NCBI RefSeq assembly: GCF_003289645.1
Contig: NZ_QLYX01000001.1
Span: 558,001 to 622,000, forward strand
Length of the DNA: 64,000 bases
Reading direction: 5' to 3'
DNA from: Actinomadura craniellae
GTDB taxonomy: Bacteria > Actinomycetota > Actinomycetes > Streptosporangiales > Streptosporangiaceae
Shown: positions 16,557 to 23,399 of the stretch, in pieces
How the letters are laid out: each line of letters starts with the position of its first letter
How positions within the stretch are numbered: the first letter of the stretch is position 1
Made by a program: the position numbers and the translations under genes
The notes under the pieces: model-generated
What the model was told of the DNA's origin: nothing
Databases searched by the model: none
What the model saw: only the letters and a program-made list of their open reading frames with translations

Positions 16557-16571
16557 TCAACTAGTAGTTGA
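16557..16571. promoter_or_regulatory. Perfect 7-1-7 palindrome TCAACTAGTAGTTGA
   Basis: Lies between sites B and C in the divergent gap. Its sequence differs from the GAGAAT family, so it may bind another regulator or RNA polymerase-associated factor. Confidence 0.5.
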
Positions 16572-16583
16572 TTCACGCTGTAG

Positions 16584-16598
16584 GAGAATGTAGTTTCC
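16584..16598. promoter_or_regulatory. GAGAAT-N3-ATTCTC-type operator, degenerate site C
   Basis: GAGAAT-GTA-GTTTCC. The left half is perfect and the right half has three mismatches. It lies just before the mini-gene and aldehyde dehydrogenase operon. Confidence 0.45.
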
Positions 16599-16619
16599 AC
16601 ACAGCGAGGAGGAGGCAGG

Positions 16620-16700
16620 ATGGGATGTCAGGACAGGGTGGCGATGGTCACCGGCGCCGAGCAGGGAACCGCGGCGGACACGAGGGCGGTGCCGGCATGA
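16620..16700 (+). CDS. 26-codon SDR-like mini-gene or leader peptide
   Basis: ATG at 16620 follows an excellent GAGGAGGAGG ribosome site. The 26-residue product includes DRVAMVTGAEQGT, which reads like the first strand and glycine loop of a short-chain dehydrogenase (compare GKVAIVTGAARGIG). It then runs into unrelated sequence and stops with a TGA overlapping the ATG of the aldehyde dehydrogenase. The simplest reading is the relic of a deleted SDR gene, whose ribosome site now drives the aldehyde dehydrogenase by translational coupling. A functional leader peptide is the alternative. The aldehyde dehydrogenase has no ribosome site of its own. Confidence 0.55.
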   Translation: MGCQDRVAMVTGAEQGTAADTRAVPA

Positions 16701-18133
16701 AGCGCCTGCTGATCGACGGAGAGCTGGTCGGGGCCGACCGGGCGTTCGACTCGCTCAATCCCGCAACCGGTGAGGTACTCGGACAGGCCCCGGACGCCAC
16801 GGTCGCCCAGGCCGAGGCCGCCGTCGCGGCCGCGCGCCGCGCCTTCGACACCACGAGCTGGTCGACCGACGTGCAGCAGCGCGTCCGGTGCCTGCGGCAG
16901 TTGCACAAGGCGCTGGTCGAGCACGGCGACGAGCTGCGCGAGCTGACGATCGCCGAGGTCGGCGCGCCCCGCATGCTCACCTACGGAGCCCAGCTCGACC
17001 AGCCGATCGAGATCGTCCGGTACTACGCGGACCTGCTCGAGGGCTACGCCATGACCGAGGACCTCGGCGAGGTCGAGGTCCGAGGGAAGCCCCACCGCCG
17101 CTGGGTGGAGAAGGAGGCCGGGGGAGTCGTCTCGGCCATCGTCGCGTACAACTACCCGAACCAGCTCGCGCTGGCCAAGCTGGCCCCCGCGCTGGCCGCC
17201 GGGTGCACGGTGGTGCTCAAGGGCGCCCCGGACACGCCGCTGGTCACGCTGGCCCTCGGCGAGCTGATCGCCGAGCACACCGACATCCCACCGGGCGTGG
17301 TGAACGTGCTGGCCTCCTCCGAGGTCGCCGTCGGCGAGGTGCTCACCACCCACCCCGACGTCGACATCGTCACCTTCACCGGCTCGACCGCCACCGGGCG
17401 CAAGATCATGGCGGCCGCGAGCACCACGCTGAAGCGGGTGTTCCTGGAGCTCGGCGGCAAGTCCGCGTCGGTCGTCCTCGACGACGCCGACCTCGCCACC
17501 GTCGCCATGTTCTCGGCCTTCGCGATCTGCTCGCACGCCGGGCAGGGCTGCGCCATCACCACCCGGCTGGTGGTGCCCAGGGAGCGGCACGACGAGATCG
17601 TCGAGCAGGTCGCGGGCATGATGAGCCAGATCAGCTACGGCGATCCGGCCGACCAGAAGACCTTCATGGGGCCGCTGATCAACGCGCGGCAGCGCGACAA
17701 GGTGGACGGCCTGGTCCAGCGGGCCGTCGCGGCGGGCGCGAAGCTCGTCACCGGCGGCGAGAAGGTGGATCCCGGCTTCTTCTACACGCCCACCCTGCTG
17801 GCCGGGGTCGACCCGGACAGCGAGGTCGCGCAGGAGGAGGTCTTCGGCCCGGTGCTCGCGGTCATCCCCCACGACGGGGACGACGACGCCGTGCGCATCG
17901 CCAACAACTCCATCTACGGTCTCTCCGGCGGGGTGTTCAGCGCCGACGAGGACCGGGCCATCGCGGTGGCGCGGCGGATCCGCAGCGGCACGTTCAGCAT
18001 CAACGGCGGCAACTACTTCCACCCCGACGCGCCCTTCGGCGGGTACAAGCAGTCGGGCATCGGCCGGGAGATGGGCGTCGCCGGGCTGGAGGAGTTCCTG
18101 GAGAGCAAGACCTTCGCGACGGTGGTGGCATGA
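16697..18133 (+). CDS. NAD(P)-dependent aldehyde dehydrogenase
   Basis: 478-residue aldehyde dehydrogenase of full family length. The catalytic Cys285 lies in HAGQGCAITT, the general-base Glu251 in FLELGGKS, Asn152 in AYNYPNQ and the cofactor Lys near 175 (VLKGAPDTP). The C-terminal PFGGYKQSGIGREMG is typical. It would oxidise an aldehyde to a carboxylic acid ready for CoA activation. Translation seems coupled to the mini-gene upstream through ATGA, and its own stop overlaps the CoA-transferase start by ATGA. It follows operator site C, divergent from the Rieske operon. Confidence 0.94.
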   Translation: MKRLLIDGELVGADRAFDSLNPATGEVLGQAPDATVAQAEAAVAAARRAFDTTSWSTDVQQRVRCLRQLHKALVEHGDELRELTIAEVGAPRMLTYGAQLDQPIEIVRYYADLLEGYAMTEDLGEVEVRGKPHRRWVEKEAGGVVSAIVAYNYPNQLALAKLAPALAAGCTVVLKGAPDTPLVTLALGELIAEHTDIPPGVVNVLASSEVAVGEVLTTHPDVDIVTFTGSTATGRKIMAAASTTLKRVFLELGGKSASVVLDDADLATVAMFSAFAICSHAGQGCAITTRLVVPRERHDEIVEQVAGMMSQISYGDPADQKTFMGPLINARQRDKVDGLVQRAVAAGAKLVTGGEKVDPGFFYTPTLLAGVDPDSEVAQEEVFGPVLAVIPHDGDDDAVRIANNSIYGLSGGVFSADEDRAIAVARRIRSGTFSINGGNYFHPDAPFGGYKQSGIGREMGVAGLEEFLESKTFATVVA

Positions 18134-19335
18134 AGCCACTTGAGGGGATCCGCATTCTCGAGGTCGCCATGTACGGCTTCGTCCCCTCGGCCGGAGCCGT
18201 GCTCGCCGAGTGGGGCGCGGAGGTGATCAAGGTCGAGCACGCCGTCAACGGAGATCCGCAGCGCGGGCTCCGGCAGACCGGCACCATGCGCGTCGAGGGC
18301 GACCCGAACCCCAACATCGAGCACGCCAACCGCGGCAAGCGCAGCATCGGCCTGGACATCGCGAAGCCCGAGGGCAAAGAGGTACTGCTCGACCTGGCCC
18401 GGCGGTCGGACGTGTTCCTGACCAACTTCCGGCCCGGGGCCCGGCGCAAGCTGGGGATCGACGTGGACGACATCCGCGCGGCGAACCCGAAGATCGTCTA
18501 CGCCCGGGGGAGCGCGCTCGGCCCGCGCGGCGAGGAGGCGGACCGGGGCGGGTACGACATGACGGCCTTCTGGGCCCGGGGCGCCACCGCCGCCAGCCTC
18601 ACCCCGCCCGGGACGGAAGGGATGATCAGCCCGCCCGGCCCCGCCTACGGCGACACCATCTCCGGCACGAACCTGGCCGGCGGCATCGCGGCGGCGCTGC
18701 TCAAGCGCGAGCGCACCGGGGAGCCGTCGGTCGTGGACGTCTCCCTGCTGGGCAGCGGCCTGTGGGCGATGGGCCACGGGATCGGGCTGTCCCTGCACCT
18801 CGGCGAACCCCTGGTGGCGCCCGTGCCGGGCGCCCACGGCTCGCCGGTCAACCCGCTGACCGGGCTGTACGCCACGGCCGACGGCCGCTACCTGTCCTTC
18901 GTGATGTTGCAGCCGACCAAGTTCTGGGCCGATGTGTGCCGCCACGTCGACCGCCCCGAACTGGCCGACGATCCCCGCTTCGCCACCGCCGAGCTGATCG
19001 CCGCCAACACCGCGCAGGCCGTCGAGATCCTGCGGGAGGCGATCGCCGCCCGGACCCTCGCGGAGTGGACCGAGCGCTTCGCCACCCTGGCCGGGCCGTG
19101 GGCTCCGGTGCAGGACTCCCTCCAGGTGGGCCAGGACGCGCAGATCCGGGCGAACGAGTACCTGATCAAGGCCGGGGAGCTCGAACTGGTCGCCAACCCG
19201 GTGCAGTTCGACGTCGGCGCCCCGGACCCGGGGCCGGCGCCCGAGTTCGCCGCCCAGACCGAGGAGATCCTGCAGGAACTCGGCCTGGACTGGGAGCGCA
19301 TCATCGCGCTCAAGACGGCGGGCGCGGTGACCTGA
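18130..19335 (+). CDS. Family III CoA-transferase (CaiB/BaiF type)
   Basis: 401-residue CoA-transferase of the formyl-CoA transferase/CaiB/BaiF fold. It begins PLEGIRILEV and has GAEVIKVEH, the NRGKRSIGLD segment, and catalytic Asp143 in GGYDMTAFWARG. Such enzymes move CoA between acids, and in bile-acid and steroid metabolism they activate bulky carboxylates (BaiF). It is coupled by ATGA to the aldehyde dehydrogenase, so it may activate the acid that enzyme makes. A second, shorter member of the family is at 31202-32266. The hairpin at 19342-19401 ends the operon. Confidence 0.92.
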   Translation: MKPLEGIRILEVAMYGFVPSAGAVLAEWGAEVIKVEHAVNGDPQRGLRQTGTMRVEGDPNPNIEHANRGKRSIGLDIAKPEGKEVLLDLARRSDVFLTNFRPGARRKLGIDVDDIRAANPKIVYARGSALGPRGEEADRGGYDMTAFWARGATAASLTPPGTEGMISPPGPAYGDTISGTNLAGGIAAALLKRERTGEPSVVDVSLLGSGLWAMGHGIGLSLHLGEPLVAPVPGAHGSPVNPLTGLYATADGRYLSFVMLQPTKFWADVCRHVDRPELADDPRFATAELIAANTAQAVEILREAIAARTLAEWTERFATLAGPWAPVQDSLQVGQDAQIRANEYLIKAGELELVANPVQFDVGAPDPGPAPEFAAQTEEILQELGLDWERIIALKTAGAVT

Positions 19336-19341
19336 CCGTGG

Positions 19342-19401
19342 GGACGAGGGAGCCGCGCGCAGGCGGGCCGGGCCGGCCGCCCGCCGCGTGGCTCCCCGTC
19401 C
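19342..19401. terminator. Large hairpin terminator
   Basis: Arms at 19342-19359 and 19385-19401 pair over about 16 bp with one bulged A and one mismatch. It sits between the convergent CoA-transferase and SDR genes. Confidence 0.7.
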
Positions 19402-19406
19402 GGCCG

Positions 19407-20108
19407 CTAGGGCAGCGGCGCCTGCGCGTAGGGAACGGGCGACCTGCCGGGTCGCAGCACCAGCTGGGTGCCCGGCTCGGCCGTGCGCAGTGCGTGCTCG
19501 ATGGCCGCCGCCACCTCGTCGGCGCCCGGCGCGGGGACCCCCGGCGGCCGGAGCCCGTTGCCGGTGACCGGCGGCGCCTCCCAGGGGCCGGGGCAGACCG
19601 CGCTCAGCCGGATGCCCTCGCGGGCCAGCCGCCCGGCGGACGCCCGGACCAGGCCGATGACGGCGTGCTTGGTCATCGTGTAGAAGGGGTCGTCCTCCAC
19701 GCCGACCAGCCCGGCCAGCGACGCGGTGATCACGATCGAACCGCTGCGGCGCCGGCGCATCAGCGGGAGCGCGGCCCGCAGGCCGTACACGACGCCGTGC
19801 TGGTTCGTCCCCACCACCGACCGGTAGCCGCTCAGGTCGAGCACGTCCGGGTCGGTGGCCGTGCAGCCGGTCTCGGCGTTGAGCACGAGCATGTCCAGCC
19901 GGCCGTCCACGTGCGCGACGGCCTTCGTGGACAGGTCGGGATCGCTCAGGTCCCCGACCACGGCGAGGCCGCCGATGTCCGCCGCGACCTTTTTGACCGC
20001 GGGATCGCGGTCCACCAGTACGCAATGCACCCGCGCGGCCGCGAGCCTCCGCGCCACCGCCTCTCCGATGTCGCCTGACGCACCTGTGATGATCGCCACT
20101 TCGGTCAT
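19407..20108 (-). CDS. SDR-family oxidoreductase
   Basis: 233-residue short-chain dehydrogenase. It has AIITGASGDIGEA, NAETG in place of the usual NNAG, Ser in ITASLAG, and Tyr-Lys in FYTMTKHAV. The ATG at 20108 follows AAGGACGG; upstream in-frame sequence is not SDR-like. The changed NNAG motif may loosen activity or alter substrate handling. It is divergent from the TetR gene at 20278, with a perfect 20-bp palindrome between them. This suggests the two form a small self-contained module not governed by the GAGAAT palindrome. Confidence 0.88.
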   Translation of the reverse strand: MTEVAIITGASGDIGEAVARRLAAARVHCVLVDRDPAVKKVAADIGGLAVVGDLSDPDLSTKAVAHVDGRLDMLVLNAETGCTATDPDVLDLSGYRSVVGTNQHGVVYGLRAALPLMRRRRSGSIVITASLAGLVGVEDDPFYTMTKHAVIGLVRASAGRLAREGIRLSAVCPGPWEAPPVTGNGLRPPGVPAPGADEVAAAIEHALRTAEPGTQLVLRPGRSPVPYAQAPLP

Positions 20109-20203
20109 GACACCCGTCCTTTCCGCCACGACCGGGCGCAGAAGGGCCCGCTGGAGCCTGATCGGGGAGGGCTCCTCGACCAAGGTGTGAGCAGGGTAAC
20201 ACT

Positions 20204-20223
20204 CCTACCTACATGTAGGTAGG
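20204..20223. promoter_or_regulatory. Perfect 20-bp palindromic operator
   Basis: CCTACCTACATGTAGGTAGG lies between the divergent SDR and TetR genes. Length, symmetry and position are typical of a TetR dimer operator, most likely for the TetR protein at 20278-20844. Confidence 0.75.
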
Positions 20224-20277
20224 TCGTCCGCCGTGCCATGACGCCGATACTGTCTGTTGCGGGAGGAGGTGCCGAAG

Positions 20278-20844
20278 GTGAAGAGCCGGCGCCAGGAGAT
20301 CATCGATACGGCCCTGGAGATGTTCGCCGAGCGCGGCTATCGCGGGACGTCACTGAACGCGATCGCGGAGCGCGTCGGCCTGACCAGGCAGGGAGTGCTG
20401 CACTACTTCCGGAGCAAGGAACAGCTCCTCACCACGATCCTCCAGCTCAGGGCGGAGCTCAACCGCCAGAACCTGGGCGCCGACCGGCTGGAGAGCGACT
20501 GGCCGGAGCTGCTCGCCGAGGTCGTCGCCTACGACCGCAAGAACCCCGGTCTGGCCGTGGTGCACAGCGTGCTGGCGGCCGAGAGCGTGACCGAGGGTCA
20601 CCCGGCCCAGCAGTACTTCCGCGACTACTACCAGTCGGTGCGGGAGGACATCTTCCGGGTGCTCACCGAGCGTTACGGTGACCGCCTGCCGAGTGGCCTG
20701 GCCCCGCAGACCGTGGCGGCGGCCCTGCTGGCGATGCTCGACGGCCTGCAGCAGCAGTGGCTGCTGGACCGTGAGCTGGGCGACCACCCGGAGATCACGC
20801 GAGACGTGCTGGCGATGCTGCTGCTGGGGTCCGCGCCGCGATGA
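20278..20844 (+). CDS. TetR-family regulator (local)
   Basis: 188-residue TetR protein. The helix-turn-helix lies near residues 26-46 (SLNAIAERVGLTRQGVLHYF). The GTG at 20278 was chosen because GGAGGAGG lies eight bases upstream; a TTG at 20257 would place the ribosome site inside the gene. The C-terminal domain is TetR_C-like and helical (residues 60-185). Facing an SDR across a perfect 20-bp palindrome, it probably represses itself and that SDR. Its 3' end overlaps the convergent hydrolase-like gene by 50 bp. Confidence 0.9.
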   Translation: MKSRRQEIIDTALEMFAERGYRGTSLNAIAERVGLTRQGVLHYFRSKEQLLTTILQLRAELNRQNLGADRLESDWPELLAEVVAYDRKNPGLAVVHSVLAAESVTEGHPAQQYFRDYYQSVREDIFRVLTERYGDRLPSGLAPQTVAAALLAMLDGLQQQWLLDRELGDHPEITRDVLAMLLLGSAPR

Positions 20845-21526
20845 AGCCGGCCATGGCCGGCCCGGCCTCGGCGTCGAGGTCGGCGGCGTCCGACCGCACC
20901 CGCAGGTCCACCGTGACGCCGGATCGCGCCGCGCGGGCGGCGAACGCCAGCGAGTCGTCCAGCAGGGGATCGGTGCTGGCCACGAGGAGCTGGATCGCCG
21001 GCAACCCGTGCAGGTTGGCGTAGAGCGGGTTCAGCAGCGGGTCGGTCAGGGGGGTGTCGGCGGCGTAGCCCGCGACGCGCCGCCGGAGCTCGGCGGCGTC
21101 GAAGGCGGGATTGGCGGCCGCGTTGAGCTGGAGGCTCGGCGCCTGCAGGGTCAGGTCGAGCAGCGCCGAGACCAGCACCGCGCAGCGGGGCGGCGCGGCG
21201 CCCGAGTTGCGCAGCTGGACCAGCAGGGCGGCCGCGAGCCCGGCCCCGCCCTGCTCGCCCGCCACCACCACCGGGCCCGCGGACCGGCTGCGGAGGTAGG
21301 CGTTCTGGACGTCCTCCAGCGCGGCGGGGAAGTCGGGCCGCAGCCGCGGGCAGACGACGGTGGAGCCGGTGTGCAGGGCGAGGCGCCCGGCCCGGTCGAG
21401 CGCCGTCTCGGGGGCGGCCGCGAGGTACCGGTCGCTGTACAGGTAGAGGACGACCGTCTCGCCGGGGTCCGGCGGGCGCACCACCGGTCCGGCCGGGCCC
21501 GCCTCGACGCTCAGTTCACCTGCCAC
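20795..21526 (-). CDS. Alpha/beta-hydrolase-fold protein with lost nucleophile
   Basis: 243 residues resembling the hormone-sensitive-lipase branch of alpha/beta hydrolases. It has a strand with VVLYLYSDRYL, a nucleophile-elbow region VVVAGEQGGAGLAAAL, and LLVASTDPLLDDS near the acid residue. The elbow should be GxSxG but reads GEQGG, so the catalytic Ser is missing, and no His is seen where the third triad member should be. It is probably a binding or structural protein rather than an esterase. GTG start. It overlaps the crotonase upstream by 11 bp and the convergent TetR gene by 50 bp. Confidence 0.72.
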   Translation of the reverse strand: MAGELSVEAGPAGPVVRPPDPGETVVLYLYSDRYLAAAPETALDRAGRLALHTGSTVVCPRLRPDFPAALEDVQNAYLRSRSAGPVVVAGEQGGAGLAAALLVQLRNSGAAPPRCAVLVSALLDLTLQAPSLQLNAAANPAFDAAELRRRVAGYAADTPLTDPLLNPLYANLHGLPAIQLLVASTDPLLDDSLAFAARAARSGVTVDLRVRSDAADLDAEAGPAMAGFIAARTPAAASPARLA

Positions 21527-22235
21527 GGTTCATCACTTTCTCCGCCGCCGCCCAGTGCTCGTCGGACACCCAGAGGCGGGCGAAGGCGCGCGCCGCCTCC
21601 TCCGCCGACAGGGTGCCCGAGGTGACGCGCTTGATCTCTCCCGCCGGAGCGGTGGCCAGCGACCTGGCCAGGGAACGCCAGTCCTCCTCGAAGGAGGCCC
21701 GAGGCAGCACCCGGTCCACCAGGCCGACGCGCTGGGCCTCGGCGGCGTCGAGGATGGTGCCGGTGCCCGCCAGCAGCAGCGCCCGGCTCCGGCCCACCAG
21801 CGCGGCGAGCCGCTCGGCGCCGCCCCAGGCGGGCATGATCGCCAGGGCCGTCTGGTTGAAGCCGATCTTGATGTCGTCGGCGGCCACGCGGATGTCGGCG
21901 GCCACCGCGACCTCGGCCCCGCCGCCCAGGGCGTGGCCGTTCAGCGCGGCGACCACCGGGCCGGGGAAGGCCGCGATCCGGTCGCAGATCCCGCGCATCC
22001 GCAGGGCCATGGCCAGGGCGGCCTCCTCGGTCCGGAGCGCGGCCAGTTCCTTCAGGTCGCCCCCCGAGACGAACGCCCGGTCGCCCGCTCCCTTGATGAC
22101 CAGGGCCCGGGCGCCGGCCACCGAGTCGAGGGCCTTGTCCAGCTCGTCCATGGTGACCGGTGCGATGGCGTTGCGAGCCTGCGGGCGGTTGATGGTGATG
22201 ACCGCCAGCCCCTGGTCCATCTCAAGCTCTACCAT
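21516..22235 (-). CDS. Enoyl-CoA hydratase/isomerase-family protein (one catalytic Glu)
   Basis: 239-residue crotonase. The oxyanion hole is shaped by FVSGGDLKEL and GHALGGGAEVAV. The residue matching crotonase Glu144 is present (GGAEV), while that matching Glu164 is Gln (GFNQTAL). One-Glu members are often isomerases or dehydratases of unusual acyl-CoAs. The ATG follows GGGAGAG. A degraded GAGAAT-type site (22253-22267) lies immediately upstream. It is co-transcribed with the hydrolase-like gene and may belong to the island regulon. Confidence 0.9.
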   Translation of the reverse strand: MVELEMDQGLAVITINRPQARNAIAPVTMDELDKALDSVAGARALVIKGAGDRAFVSGGDLKELAALRTEEAALAMALRMRGICDRIAAFPGPVVAALNGHALGGGAEVAVAADIRVAADDIKIGFNQTALAIMPAWGGAERLAALVGRSRALLLAGTGTILDAAEAQRVGLVDRVLPRASFEEDWRSLARSLATAPAGEIKRVTSGTLSAEEAARAFARLWVSDEHWAAAEKVMNRGR

Positions 22236-22252
22236 GCTTGCTCTCCCATAGC

Positions 22253-22267
22253 GGTATTGCCATTCTC
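22253..22267. promoter_or_regulatory. GAGAAT-N3-ATTCTC-type operator, degenerate site D
   Basis: GGTATT-GCC-ATTCTC: one perfect half and one poor half. It is nearly identical to the site at 28151-28165, which suggests a real variant and not chance. Confidence 0.45.
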
Positions 22268-22339
22268 ATTCCGGGCAAACATTGTATTCGCCGGTGCGGG
22301 GCGTGATCCAGGCGCGGCCGGTCCGCCCGGTAGGCGAGT

Positions 22340-23335
22340 TCAATCTTCGTAGACGACAGTGATGTCCGCGGTGGTGGGTTCGCCCTGGCAGGTGAGGACC
22401 CAGCCCTCGGCGATCTCGTCCTCCTCGAGCGCGTTGTTCGCGCGCATCCTGGCCTGGCCTTCGGTGACCTGGGCGATGCAGGTGGCGCAGTTCCCGGCCT
22501 CGCAGGAGAACGGCGGGGCGAGGCCGGCCCGGCGCGCGCTCTCCAGCAGGGTCTCGCCGGGATGCCGGGGGACCGCGTGCCGCTTGCCGCCGAGGACGAT
22601 GGTGACCGTTCCGCCCTGCTCCTCGTCCGCGGGCGCCCGGTCCGCGGGGGAGTCGGCCGCGGGGGTGAAGCGCTCGATGAGGATCTGCTCGGGGCCGGCG
22701 CCCCAGGCGAGCAGGGCGTGCTCCACCAGGTCCATGAAGGGCGTGGGCCCGCAGACGTAGAAGTCGGCGTCCCGGTCGTCGCCGGCGAAGGCCCGGACCT
22801 CGGCGGCGGTGACGAACCCGTTCGGGACGTCCAGATGGTGGCGGACCTCGAAGCGGCCGGGGTACCGCCCGGCCAGTTCGGCCAGCGCGGACGCGAAGAT
22901 GACCGAGTCGGCGTCCCGGTCGGCCGTCAGCACGCGGACCCGCCGCCGTGTCGTGGCCAGCGCGCTCTTGACCAGCGACAGGATCGGCGTGATGCCGCTG
23001 CCGCCGCAGAACGCCACCAGGGGGGCGGTGGTCTCCCGCAGGCAGAAGACCCCGGCGGGGCGGGTGACCTCGACGAGGTCGCCGGCCGCGAGGTGGTCGA
23101 GCATCCAGTTCGAGACCAGGCCGCCGGGTACCCGCTTCACCGTGGTCATCAGCTCGGCGTCGGTGTCGGGAGAGCTCGACATCGAGTAGCTGCGCAGGGT
23201 CCCGCAGACCTTGAACGTCAGGAACTGCCCAGCCTGGTAGGGGAACGGCGCGTCGAGCACGTACGTGCACGCGTCGGCCGTCTCCTGGACGACCTGCCTG
23301 ATCCGGACCGGATGGAAGCCGTGGTCTCGCGCCAT
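22340..23335 (-). CDS. FAD/NAD(P)/2Fe-2S oxygenase reductase (KshB/PaaE-like)
   Basis: 331-residue three-domain reductase. The FAD domain has RSYSMSSSPD (about residues 48-57), the NAD(P) domain has CGGSGITPILS and YVCGPTPFM, and a C-terminal plant-type 2Fe-2S ferredoxin has CEAGNCATC plus a distal Cys in VLTCQGE. Domain order matches ketosteroid 9-alpha-hydroxylase reductase KshB and phenylacetyl-CoA epoxidase reductase PaaE. It is the natural partner of the Rieske oxygenase at 13900-15165. Its promoter region shares site E with the divergent acyl-CoA ligase at 23400. Confidence 0.94.
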   Translation of the reverse strand: MARDHGFHPVRIRQVVQETADACTYVLDAPFPYQAGQFLTFKVCGTLRSYSMSSSPDTDAELMTTVKRVPGGLVSNWMLDHLAAGDLVEVTRPAGVFCLRETTAPLVAFCGGSGITPILSLVKSALATTRRRVRVLTADRDADSVIFASALAELAGRYPGRFEVRHHLDVPNGFVTAAEVRAFAGDDRDADFYVCGPTPFMDLVEHALLAWGAGPEQILIERFTPAADSPADRAPADEEQGGTVTIVLGGKRHAVPRHPGETLLESARRAGLAPPFSCEAGNCATCIAQVTEGQARMRANNALEEDEIAEGWVLTCQGEPTTADITVVYED

Positions 23336-23361
23336 GTGCGGAATCTAGCTTCTCCCTTTAG

Positions 23362-23376
23362 GAGAGTGCAATTATC
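23362..23376. promoter_or_regulatory. GAGAAT-N3-ATTCTC-type operator, site E
   Basis: GAGAGT-GCA-ATTATC, two mismatches, in the 64-bp gap between the divergent reductase and acyl-CoA ligase genes. Confidence 0.55.
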
Positions 23377-23399
23377 TCCCCATGGAAGGAGCTCTTGTG

